Positions 1-6,248 of a stretch of DNA of 13,556 nucleotides are shown here, one piece after another. Source of the DNA: an uncultured Variovorax sp. (GTDB taxonomy: Bacteria; Pseudomonadota; Gammaproteobacteria; Burkholderiales; Burkholderiaceae); the NCBI GenBank assembly GCA_946478645.1, contig CAMLCW010000105.1, positions 1 through 13,556 on the forward strand. Direction: 5' to 3'. The notes under the pieces were generated by a model. It worked only from the letters and a program-made list of their open reading frames with translations, had not been told where the DNA came from and did no database searches. A program made the position numbers and the translations under genes. Each line of letters opens with the position of its first letter. Positions within the stretch are counted from its first letter, which is position 1.

Positions 1-726
1 GGCGCCTACCTCGTAAACGGCGTCGGCCATTGCGGCGCCTGCCACACGCCGCGCAATGCCATGGGCGCGGAGCAAAGCGGCAGCGCCTTCCTGTCGGGCG
101 CGATGGTCGACGGCTGGGAGGCGCCGCCGCTCACGGGCGTGTCGAAGTCCGCGATGCCGTGGGATGCCGAGTCGCTCTACCGCTACCTGCGCAATGGCCA
201 CTCGCCGCGCCACGGCATTGCGGGCGGCCCGATGGCCGAGGTTGTGCGCGAACTCACCGCGGTGCCCGACGAAGACATTCGCGCGATGGCGACCTACCTC
301 GCGTCGTTCAATCCCGCGCCGGTACCCGAGGCCGGGGCCAGCGCACAGGCCCGGCACGTCGTCGAGACCGCCGCACGCACGCAGGGCCAATTGCTCGGCC
401 CTGCGCAGCGCATGTTCGACAGCGCCTGCGCCGCCTGCCACCACGACGGCGACGGCCCCACGCTGCTGGGCGTGAACACGCCGCTCGCGCTCAACAGCAA
501 CCTCACGAGCGCGAAGCCGGACAACCTGCTGCGCACGATCCTCGACGGCGTGCGCGAACCCGCGAGCCGCGACATCGGCTTCATGCCCGCCTTCCGCGAC
601 GCCCTCGACGACCGCCAGATCGCCGAACTCGCCGGCTACATGCGCGCGCGCTTCGCGCCGCAGGAGCCCGCATGGCAAGACCTGCCGGCCCAGGTGGCGC
701 GCGTGCGGGCGGCGCGGGGGCATTGA
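1..726 (+). CDS. Multiheme cytochrome c subunit, 3' part (5' end outside the window)
   Basis: The frame is open from base 1 and ends at TGA 724-726, giving 241 visible residues. Two heme-binding CXXCH motifs are seen: CGACH at visible residues 11-15 and CAACH at 143-147. Each is followed by a plausible axial Met (around M78 in GGPMAE and M195 in GFMPAF), so there are two c-type heme domains. This pattern fits the membrane-attached cytochrome subunits (usually three hemes, with the first upstream of the cut) that take electrons from periplasmic molybdenum hydroxylases or alcohol/aldehyde dehydrogenases and pass them to the respiratory chain. Which dehydrogenase it serves cannot be told, because the partner gene would lie to the left. 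The signal peptide is also outside. A 252-base gap separates it from the next gene, so it is probably not co-transcribed with the T6SS genes. Class call is firm; substrate unknown. Confidence 0.85.
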   Translation, partial: GAYLVNGVGHCGACHTPRNAMGAEQSGSAFLSGAMVDGWEAPPLTGVSKSAMPWDAESLYRYLRNGHSPRHGIAGGPMAEVVRELTAVPDEDIRAMATYLASFNPAPVPEAGASAQARHVVETAARTQGQLLGPAQRMFDSACAACHHDGDGPTLLGVNTPLALNSNLTSAKPDNLLRTILDGVREPASRDIGFMPAFRDALDDRQIAELAGYMRARFAPQEPAWQDLPAQVARVRAARGH

Positions 727-756
727 ACGAGGCCGTCGAATGCGGACAGCCGAATA

Positions 757-909
757 CGGACAACCGGACGCAGAAGAAATACAAAAGCTACGCAGAGGTC
801 GCAGAAAAGAAAAATCAAATTTCTTCCTTCCTTCCTTCCTTCCTTCCTTCTTGGCTGTTCCTTTCGCGTCCTCTGCGAAACCTTCGCGTCCTCTGCGTCC
901 GGAAGTCCG
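757..909. repeat. Imperfect inverted-repeat intergenic element
   Basis: The outer arms are 757-774 and 892-909; they pair at 16 of 18 positions, including 11 perfect bases (CCGGACGCAGA against TCTGCGTCCGG). An inner pair is CGCAGAGG at 791-798 against CCTCTGCG at 870-877, with pairing continuing imperfectly outward. The right side also has the 15-base direct repeat TTCGCGTCCTCTGCG at 863-877 and 883-897. ACGCAGA-type motifs recur about five times between 768 and 971 in both orientations. Similar CTCTGCGTCC-rich intergenic repeats are, from memory, common in many environmental bacterial genomes, so this may be one copy of a dispersed family. It encodes no recognisable protein and is less GC-rich than the flanking genes. 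Function is unknown; it could terminate the cytochrome transcript or be a non-autonomous mobile repeat. Confidence 0.6.
824..850. repeat. TTCC tetranucleotide microsatellite
   Basis: Six perfect TTCC units (824-847) are followed by a partial TTC (848-850), inside the central loop of the inverted-repeat element. Tetranucleotide tracts can change copy number by slipped-strand mispairing. It lies about 130 bases before the start of the hydrolase-fold gene and in no supported coding frame, so any effect would be on transcription or RNA structure rather than reading frame. Confidence 0.85.
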
Positions 910-978
910 CACCCAGCGGCCCCCGACAAGCCACAGCGCTACGATCCCGTCCACCCTACCCACACGCAGAGACGACCC

Positions 979-2169
979 ATGCCCCTAGACCTCGACCCCT
1001 CCTCGACCCTTCCGCAAGACGCCGCCCGCGCCACGCTCGTCGGCCGCATCTGGCAACCGGGCGTCGGCCCGGTGCTGGTCGCGGTCCATGACGGCGGCCT
1101 GCACGATCTTTCGCAAGTGGCACCGACGATGACCGACCTGCTCGAAGCCGACGCCTCGCCCGCCGACGCCGTGCAGCGCGCAGTACAAGCAGGCAAGGCA
1201 CCGCGCATCGCGTCGCTCGCCGACACCGTCGCCAACAGCGACGGCAGCGTCGCGCGCGACGAAGCGAAGCCCTGGCTGCTCGCGCCCTGCGACCTGCAGG
1301 CCGTCAAGGCCAGCGGCGTGACCTTCGTCGAGAGCCTGCTGGAGCGCGTGATCGAGGAACAGGCGCGCGGCGACGCCTTGCGGGCCGAAGCCACGCGCGC
1401 GGCGCTCGGCGGTGTGCTCGGCGACAACCTCGCGGGCATCGTGCCCGGCTCGGCCGAAGCCGCCAAGGTCAAGGAAGTGCTGATCGCGCAGGGCGCGTGG
1501 TCGCAGTACCTCGAAGTGGGCATCGGCCCCGACGCCGAGATCTTCACCAAGGCGCCCGTGCTCTCGTCGGTGGGCACCGGCGCCGACATCGGCATCCATG
1601 CCGCCTCGGTCTGGAACAACCCCGAGCCCGAGGTGGTGCTCGCCGTCAACAGCCGCGGCCAGACGCTGGGCGCGGCGCTCGGCAACGACGTGAACCTGCG
1701 CGACTTCGAAGGCCGCAGCGCGCTGCTGCTCGGCAAGGCCAAGGACAACAACGCCTCCTGCGCCATCGGCCCGTTCATCCGCCTGTTCGATGCGCACTTC
1801 GGCATCGACGACGTGCGGCGCATCACCGTGGCGCTCGAAGTGCGCGGCCCCGAGGGCTTCGTGCTCGAAGGCTCGAGCTCGCTCGCGAAGATCAGCCGCG
1901 ATCCGCTCGACCTCGTGTCACAGGCCATCGGCGTGCACCACGACTATCCCGACGGCTTGATGCTGTTCCTCGGCACCATGTTCGCGCCGACCCAGGACCG
2001 CCATGGACCGGGCCAGGGTTTCACCCACGTGGTCGGTGACAAGGTTCGCATTTCGGCGCCCGAACTGGGTACCCTGGTCAATCGCGTCGTGCATGCCGAC
2101 CAGGCACCGCGGTGGACTTTCGGCTTAAGCGCGCTGATGCGCAATCTGGCGGGTCGCGGGCTGCTGTAA
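979..2169 (+). CDS. Fumarylacetoacetate hydrolase (FAH) family protein, probable sugar-acid dehydratase-like
   Basis: A 396-residue soluble protein with no signal peptide. The C-terminal two thirds look like the FAH fold: a lysine-bearing stretch near residues 187-193, then acidic residues E216 and E218 in the NNPEPE segment and D237 in GND. The ExE pair followed 19 residues later by Asp is the divalent-metal site pattern of this fold, including 2-keto-3-deoxy sugar acid dehydratases. About 170 N-terminal residues form the extra domain of the longer subfamily annotated as FAH or dehydratase family. The likely reaction is metal-dependent dehydration or C-C bond hydrolysis of a 2-keto acid; the substrate cannot be read from sequence. 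The start is ATG with only a weak AGAGA (968-972) ahead of it. It stands alone between the repeat element and the T6SS leader, so a role in secretion is not suggested. Confidence 0.85.
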   Translation: MPLDLDPSSTLPQDAARATLVGRIWQPGVGPVLVAVHDGGLHDLSQVAPTMTDLLEADASPADAVQRAVQAGKAPRIASLADTVANSDGSVARDEAKPWLLAPCDLQAVKASGVTFVESLLERVIEEQARGDALRAEATRAALGGVLGDNLAGIVPGSAEAAKVKEVLIAQGAWSQYLEVGIGPDAEIFTKAPVLSSVGTGADIGIHAASVWNNPEPEVVLAVNSRGQTLGAALGNDVNLRDFEGRSALLLGKAKDNNASCAIGPFIRLFDAHFGIDDVRRITVALEVRGPEGFVLEGSSSLAKISRDPLDLVSQAIGVHHDYPDGLMLFLGTMFAPTQDRHGPGQGFTHVVGDKVRISAPELGTLVNRVVHADQAPRWTFGLSALMRNLAGRGLL

Positions 2170-2187
2170 GCGTTACTTCTACGAGTT

Positions 2188-2208
2188 CAAAGGAGTTGTA
2201 CTCCTTTG
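2188..2208 (+). terminator. Perfect 9-bp hairpin after the FAH-family gene
   Basis: CAAAGGAGT (2188-2196) and ACTCCTTTG (2200-2208) form a perfect 9-base stem with loop TGT, 18 bases after the stop codon. There is no T-run after it, so a classical intrinsic terminator is not clear. It could be a weak terminator, an RNA 3'-end stabiliser, or a DNA operator upstream of the T6SS operon. The left arm contains a Shine-Dalgarno-like AAGGAG, but no usable reading frame follows. Confidence 0.5.
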
Positions 2209-2215
2209 TGATTCA

Positions 2216-2271
2216 TTGACCGCAGGTTGCAATCTGTTGCGGTTGACCATTGTTCTCATTCCCCTCAAGAT
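2216..2271 (+). promoter_or_regulatory. Candidate promoter/operator region of the T6SS operon
   Basis: This is the only substantially less GC-rich stretch next to the T6SS genes. TTGACC, close to the -35 consensus, occurs twice (2216-2221 and 2243-2248). The second copy is 17 bases before CAAGAT (2266-2271), a poor -10 match (3 of 6). An ACCGCA/TGCGGT dyad (2219-2224 with 2238-2243) lies over the -35 region and could be an operator. I checked for a sigma-54 GG-N10-GC arrangement and the spacing was wrong. The promoter is a guess from position and weak motifs. Confidence 0.25.
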
Positions 2272-2295
2272 ACCCGCCTGTTAATGAAGTAACAC

Positions 2296-2310
2296 GGGAG
2301 ACAGAGGTTG
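2296..2310 (+). promoter_or_regulatory. Ribosome binding site that fixes the TTG start of tssA
   Basis: GGGAG at 2296-2300 is 7 bases before TTG at 2308. The only nearby upstream ATG (2284) meets a stop after one further codon. The TssA signature GEDLEYDPEF begins only 20 residues after the TTG, at the position usual for the family, so a later start would cut into the conserved domain. TTG is therefore the best start. Confidence 0.7.
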
Positions 2311-3396
2311 CCGCCCAGCGAGATCGAACTACTGCAGTCGCCAGTCGACGGTCCGCTTCCGTGTGGTGAAGACCTCGAGTACGACCCCGAATTTCTGGCC
2401 CTGCAGCAAGCGGCGACGGGCAAGCGCGAACAGCAGTTCGGCTCCACCATCATCCCGGCCGAGCCGCCCGACTGGGCCCGCGTCGAACGCATCGCGCGGC
2501 AGCTCTGCCAGCGCACGCTCGACCTGCGCGTGCTGGTGCTGCTGGCGCTGGCATGGACCGAGAGCCGCGGCCTGCCGGGCTACGTGGACGGGCTGCGCGT
2601 GGTCGACGGCGTGTTGCGCAAGTTCTGGGACGAGGTGCATCCGCGCGTGGTCGACGACGGCTTCGAGGATCCGCTGCCGCGCATGAATGCGCTGGCCGCA
2701 CTGGCCGAGGCCGAAGGCCTCGGGCGCAGCGTGCGCGATGCGAAGCTGCTCGACGACGGCGGCGCATCGATGAGCCTGCGCCAGGTCGAGGCGCTGCTCG
2801 ATTCGAGCAAGGCCGACCAGATCGACTATCCGGGCGGCATCGCCCGGCTCAGGGAAGTGGCGCGCCGCGCGCAGGAGAAGGCCGCGGCACCGGTGCTGGC
2901 GCTGCATGCGGCGCTCGAATTGCTGCAGCGCATCCGCGAGACCGCGGAGCGCGCGCTCGGCCAGAGCTGGGCGCCCGACTTCTCGCGCCTGGAGCGCTCG
3001 CTGCGGACCGTGGTCCAGCTGTTGCCCGAGCAGGCGCAGCCGGATCCGTCCGCCGCCCCGGGCGCCGCTGCCGCCGATGCGGATGCGCAGGGCCTGCAGG
3101 CTTCGGCACCGGCAGCGGGCGCGGGGCCGCAGGGCGCGGCCGCCGGCGGGCGCAAGGCGAACATTCAAGAGATTGAAATATCGGGCCGTGATGATGTGCA
3201 TGTGCTGTTGGAAAAAGCGTGCCAGTACCTGGAACGCACCGAACCCAGCCATCCGGCGCCGATGCTGATCCGGCGTGCGCAGCGGCTGCTGGACCTCAAT
3301 TTCTTCCAGATCATCGAAGAGCTCGTGCCCGAGGGCGTGCAGAAGATCGAAAGCCTGGCGGGGCGGTCGCTGAGCGCGGGCTCGGCGGTCGAATGA
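2308..3396 (+). CDS. tssA: T6SS protein TssA (ImpA family)
   Basis: A 362-residue cytoplasmic protein. TssA proteins act at the T6SS baseplate or sheath end and coordinate polymerisation of the Hcp tube and TssBC sheath. The ImpA N-terminal domain is plain: GEDLEYDPEF at residues 20-29, then the helical segment with RTLDLRVLVLLALAW (69-83) and the FWDEVHPR motif (106-113). A low-complexity Ala/Pro/Gly linker follows at about 241-285. The C-terminal domain (about 290-352) carries YLERTEPSHPAPMLIRRAQR, as in the shorter TssA type exemplified by the P. aeruginosa H1 system. Start codon is TTG. It is the first T6SS gene in this direction, so it probably opens the operon; tssB follows after 89 bases. 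The coding sequence turns AT-richer around 3160-3225, where the linker meets the C-terminal domain. Confidence 0.95.
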   Translation: MPPSEIELLQSPVDGPLPCGEDLEYDPEFLALQQAATGKREQQFGSTIIPAEPPDWARVERIARQLCQRTLDLRVLVLLALAWTESRGLPGYVDGLRVVDGVLRKFWDEVHPRVVDDGFEDPLPRMNALAALAEAEGLGRSVRDAKLLDDGGASMSLRQVEALLDSSKADQIDYPGGIARLREVARRAQEKAAAPVLALHAALELLQRIRETAERALGQSWAPDFSRLERSLRTVVQLLPEQAQPDPSAAPGAAAADADAQGLQASAPAAGAGPQGAAAGGRKANIQEIEISGRDDVHVLLEKACQYLERTEPSHPAPMLIRRAQRLLDLNFFQIIEELVPEGVQKIESLAGRSLSAGSAVE

Positions 3397-3429
3397 TGGG
3401 CGGCCTTCGCGCCGCCTGCGCACGGCGGC
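3397..3429 (+). promoter_or_regulatory. Alternative (mutually exclusive) hairpins between tssA and tssB
   Basis: Three arms follow the tssA stop directly: GGCGGC (3399-3404), GCCGCC (3411-3416) and GGCGGC (3424-3429). The middle arm can pair with either neighbour, giving a 6-base stem with a CTTCGC loop or a 6-base stem with a 7-base loop. Such an arrangement can act as an attenuator or an RNA processing/stability element. In GC-rich DNA it can also arise by chance. No T-run follows either hairpin. Confidence 0.4.
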
Positions 3430-3485
3430 AGCAGCATCGGTCAAGGTCGATCAACACGCATTGAAGAGATTCAAGAGGAAGCTTT

Positions 3486-4055
3486 ATGGCAGACAACCGT
3501 GTCAGAAACAGTGGGCAGAAGTTCATTGCGCGCAACCGGGCGCCGCGCGTGCAGATCGAGTACGACGTCGAGATCTACGGCAGCGAGCGCAAGATCCAGC
3601 TGCCCTTCGTGATGGGCGTGATCGCCGATCTCGCGGGCAAGCAGGTCGACCCGATGCCCGACCTCGCCGAGCGCGACTTCATGGCCGTGGACATCGACAA
3701 CTTCGACGAGCGCATGAAGGCCATCAAGCCGCGCGTGGCGTTCCAGGTGCCCAACACGCTCACCGGTGAAGGCCAGATGAACGTCGACATCACCTTCGAC
3801 AGCATGGACGACTTCTCGCCGGCGCGCATCGCGCGCCAGGTGGGCGCGCTCCAGCACCTGCTCGAGGCGCGCACCGAGCTGTCGAACCTGCTGTCCTACA
3901 TGGACGGCAAGAACGGCGCCGAGCAGCTGATCGCGCAGGCGCTGCAGAACCCCGAGCTGCTGAAGTCGCTCGCCTCGGCGCCGAACCCCGCCGTGGCCAA
4001 GGCGGTGGAGGCCGCCAACGAGAAGTCGGGCGCGCCCGGCACCGCTTCCGAATAA
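3486..4055 (+). CDS. tssB: T6SS contractile sheath small subunit TssB (VipA/HsiB family)
   Basis: A 189-residue protein. TssB pairs with TssC to form the cytoplasmic contractile sheath around the Hcp tube. The N-terminal signature QKFIARNRAPRVQIEYDVE (residues 11-29) and the LPFVMGVIADLAG segment (39-51) are typical of the family, as is NVDITFDSMDDFSP (99-112), followed by a helical part with LLEARTELSNLLSYMDGK (125-142). The C-terminal tail after about residue 165 is Ala-rich and probably flexible. The start is chosen by GAGGAA (3475-3480) five bases ahead of the ATG. tssC follows after 14 bases. In systems with TagJ, the N-terminal part of TssB is the contact site for that protein; a tagJ gene is present downstream. 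Confidence 0.97.
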   Translation: MADNRVRNSGQKFIARNRAPRVQIEYDVEIYGSERKIQLPFVMGVIADLAGKQVDPMPDLAERDFMAVDIDNFDERMKAIKPRVAFQVPNTLTGEGQMNVDITFDSMDDFSPARIARQVGALQHLLEARTELSNLLSYMDGKNGAEQLIAQALQNPELLKSLASAPNPAVAKAVEAANEKSGAPGTASE

Positions 4056-4069
4056 GCAGGACCGCCATC

Positions 4070-5584
4070 ATGAGCACCGCACCCAAGCAGACAACAACCG
4101 CAGCACGCGCGCCGGCCACCGTCGAAGCGCTCGAGCCGAACGAGTTCTCCGACCTCCTGCAGCGCGAGTTCAAGCCCAAGACCGACCAGGCCCGCGAGGC
4201 GGTGCAGAGCGCCGTCAAGACGCTCGCGGTCCAGGCGCTGGAGAGCACCGTCACCATCTCGAACGACGCCTACCGCACCGTGCAGGCGATCATCACCGAG
4301 ATCGACCGCAAGCTCTCGGAGCAGATCAACCAGATCCTGCACCACGAGGACTTCCAGCAACTCGAAGGCGCATGGCGCGGCCTGCACTACCTCGTCAACA
4401 ACACCGAGACCGACGAGCAGCTCAAGATCCGCGTGATGTGCGCTTCGAAGCGCGAAGTGGCGCGCTCGCTCAAGCGCCACAAGGGCATTGGCTGGGACCA
4501 GAGCCCGCTGTTCAAGAAGATCTACGAGGCCGAGTACGGCCAGTTCGGCGGCGAGCCCTTCGGCGCGCTGATCGGCGACTTCCACTTCGACCACAGCCCG
4601 CCCGACGTCGAGATGCTCGGCGAGATGGCCAAGATCGCCGCGGCCGCGCACTGCCCGTTCATCGCGGGCGCCTCGCCCACGGTGATGCAGATGGATTCGT
4701 GGCAGGAGCTCTCGAATCCGCGCGACCTGACCAAGATCTTCCAGAACACCGAGCACACCGCCTGGCGTTCGCTGCGCGAGTCGGAAGACGCGCGCTACAT
4801 CGGCCTGGCGATGCCGCGCTTCCTGGCGCGGCTGCCGTACGGTGCGCGCACCAACCCGGTGGACGAGTTCGAGTTCGAGGAAGAGACCGATTCGGCGCAG
4901 CACAACCGCTACACCTGGGCCAACTCGGCCTATGCGATGGGCGTGAACATCAATCGCTCGTTCAAGCAGTTCGGCTGGTGCACCTCGATCCGCGGCGTCG
5001 AGTCGGGCGGTGCGGTCGAGAACCTGCCCACGCACACCTTCCCGACCGACGACGGCGGCGTGGACATGAAGTGCCCGACCGAGATCGCGATCAGCGACCG
5101 GCGCGAGGCCGAGCTGGCCAAGAACGGCTTCATGCCGCTGGTGCACCGCAAGAACTCCGACTTCGCGGCCTTCATCGGCGCGCAGTCGCTGCAGCAGCCG
5201 GCCGAGTACTACGACGCCGATGCCACCGCCAACGCCAACCTCGCCGCACGGCTGCCGTACCTGTTCGCGTGCTGCCGCTTCGCGCACTACCTGAAGTGCA
5301 TCGTGCGCGACAAGATCGGCTCGTTCCGCGAGCGCGAGGACATGGAGCGCTGGCTCAACGACTGGATCATGAACTACGTGGACGGCAGCCCCGGCACCTC
5401 GTCGCAGGACACCAAGGCCATGAAGCCGCTCGCCGCGGCCGAAGTGCAGGTCGAGTCGATCGAGGACAACCCCGGCTACTACGCCGCCAAGTTTTTTCTC
5501 CGGCCGCACTATCAGCTCGAAGGGCTGACGGTGTCGTTGCGGCTGGTTTCGAAGCTGCCGTCCAACAAGAAGGACAGCAGCTAG
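4070..5584 (+). CDS. tssC: T6SS contractile sheath large subunit TssC (VipB/HsiC family)
   Basis: A 504-residue protein, the usual length for TssC. With TssB it forms the sheath whose contraction drives the Hcp/VgrG needle outward. An N-terminal tail (about 1-23) precedes NEFSDLLQREFKPKT (24-38), the region that in other systems contains the helix recognised by ClpV. The family hallmark LEGAWRGLHYLV is at 98-109, and the conserved C-terminal end includes YYAAKFFLRPHYQLEGL. FKPKT-type N-termini are what I recall from the TagJ-bearing group resembling P. aeruginosa HsiC1. AGGA (4058-4061) lies eight bases ahead of the ATG. The gene is uniform in codon use except near the end, where a TTT TTT pair (5492-5497) stands out against the usual TTC. 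Confidence 0.97.
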   Translation: MSTAPKQTTTAARAPATVEALEPNEFSDLLQREFKPKTDQAREAVQSAVKTLAVQALESTVTISNDAYRTVQAIITEIDRKLSEQINQILHHEDFQQLEGAWRGLHYLVNNTETDEQLKIRVMCASKREVARSLKRHKGIGWDQSPLFKKIYEAEYGQFGGEPFGALIGDFHFDHSPPDVEMLGEMAKIAAAAHCPFIAGASPTVMQMDSWQELSNPRDLTKIFQNTEHTAWRSLRESEDARYIGLAMPRFLARLPYGARTNPVDEFEFEEETDSAQHNRYTWANSAYAMGVNINRSFKQFGWCTSIRGVESGGAVENLPTHTFPTDDGGVDMKCPTEIAISDRREAELAKNGFMPLVHRKNSDFAAFIGAQSLQQPAEYYDADATANANLAARLPYLFACCRFAHYLKCIVRDKIGSFREREDMERWLNDWIMNYVDGSPGTSSQDTKAMKPLAAAEVQVESIEDNPGYYAAKFFLRPHYQLEGLTVSLRLVSKLPSNKKDSS

Positions 5585-5632
5585 TTCAACCGTGTCCCGT
5601 GATCGGGCAACAATAACTTTGGGGGTTTCACC

Positions 5633-6115
5633 ATGGCAGTAGACATGTTCATGCGCGTAGAGGGCGCGAACGGCGAATCCAAAGACTCGAACCACAAGGA
5701 GTGGACGGATATCACCTCGTTCGCATGGGGAGCGACGCAGCCCGGCAACATGGTCAGCGGCGGCGGCGGCGGGGTCGGCAAGGCCAGTTTCAACGACCTG
5801 CAGGTGATCGCGCGCATCGACAAGGCGGCGCCGTCGGTGCTCAAGAACTGCGCGAGCGGCAAGCACCTGAGCAAGGTCGAGGTGTCGGTGTGCAAGGCCG
5901 GCGGCTCGCAGATCGAGTACACGCGCGTCACGCTCGAGGAAGTGCTCGTCACCTCCGTGCAGTACACGGCCGAGCAGGGCAATGAGGCGGTGCTGGTGCA
6001 ATACGCCTTCCAGGCCGCCAAGGTCAAGCAGCAGTACTGGGAGCAGACCGACAAGGGCGGCAAGGGCGCCGAGACCGTGCTGGCCTGGAACATCAAGGAA
6101 AACAAGGAAGGCTGA
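5633..6115 (+). CDS. hcp: T6SS tube protein Hcp (TssD)
   Basis: A 160-residue protein of the Hcp1 family, whose hexameric rings stack into the inner tube that is secreted and can carry small effectors. The start MAVDMFMRVEG, the HKEW motif (21-24), the Gly-run around 43-48, and the C-terminal segment VQYAFQAAKVKQQY (122-135) match standard Hcp proteins. There is no C-terminal extension, so it is not an evolved Hcp with a fused effector. Three cysteines or fewer and no signal peptide agree with export by the T6SS itself. The putative ribosome binding site is a GGGGG run (5621-5625) seven bases before ATG, weaker than that of tssB. The 48-base gap after tssC holds only a 4-base CCCG/CGGG dyad (5596-5607). 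Strong hairpins follow the gene. Confidence 0.97.
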   Translation: MAVDMFMRVEGANGESKDSNHKEWTDITSFAWGATQPGNMVSGGGGGVGKASFNDLQVIARIDKAAPSVLKNCASGKHLSKVEVSVCKAGGSQIEYTRVTLEEVLVTSVQYTAEQGNEAVLVQYAFQAAKVKQQYWEQTDKGGKGAETVLAWNIKENKEG

Positions 6116-6131
6116 CCGCCGCCTTCCTGCC

Positions 6132-6181
6132 AGGCCGGCCTTGCGTGCGCCGCACCGATCGCGGCGCGCCGCGGCCGGCCT
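6132..6181 (+). terminator. Long GC-rich hairpin after hcp (attenuator or 3'-end stabiliser)
   Basis: AGGCCGGCC (6132-6140) pairs perfectly with GGCCGGCCT (6173-6181). Inside it GCGCCGC (6147-6153) pairs with GCGGCGC (6161-6167) around loop ACCGATC, so the whole 50 bases fold into one stem with a small internal defect. A pyrimidine-rich tcttcatcta follows, but without a true T-run. Position 17 bases after the hcp stop suggests partial termination or protection of the hcp transcript, which would let Hcp be made in excess over the baseplate proteins. Structure seen; role inferred. Confidence 0.6.
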
Positions 6182-6203
6182 CTTCATCTATATGTGCCAC
6201 CCG

Positions 6204-6225
6204 GCGGCCCCCTCTCGTGGGCCGC
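6204..6225 (+). promoter_or_regulatory. Second hairpin in the hcp-tagJ gap
   Basis: GCGGCCC (6204-6210) and GGGCCGC (6219-6225) form a 7-base stem with an 8-base loop, ending 12 bases before the tagJ ribosome binding site (GAGGA, 6238-6242). It may insulate the start of the tagJ-tssH block or be the remains of RNA processing control. No T-run follows. Confidence 0.45.
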
Positions 6226-6248
6226 GTGCGAGTCAATGAGGACGTTTC

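Noticed and set aside
727..978. CRISPR array in the repeat-rich gap
   Set aside because: Repeats are short, unequal in spacing and partly inverted, with a microsatellite between them; there are no regular spacers and no cas genes.
2190..2219. Small gene after the Shine-Dalgarno-like AAGGAG at 2190-2195
   Set aside because: The only suitably placed start (GTG 2208) meets TGA after three codons, and the AAGGAG lies inside a perfect hairpin stem.
2222..2245. Sigma-54 type promoter before tssA
   Set aside because: The GG at 2225-2226 and the GC at 2239-2240 are separated by 12 bases instead of 10, so the consensus spacing fails.
5492..5497. T6 run in tssC as a programmed frameshift site
   Set aside because: The phase of the codons (AAG TTT TTT CTC) does not give the usual slippery heptamer, and the zero-frame product is a complete, normal TssC.
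3896..6187. Open minus-strand frame of about 763 codons opposite tssC and hcp
   Set aside because: Same shadow effect; it spans two unrelated plus-strand genes and the gap between them and shows no family motif.
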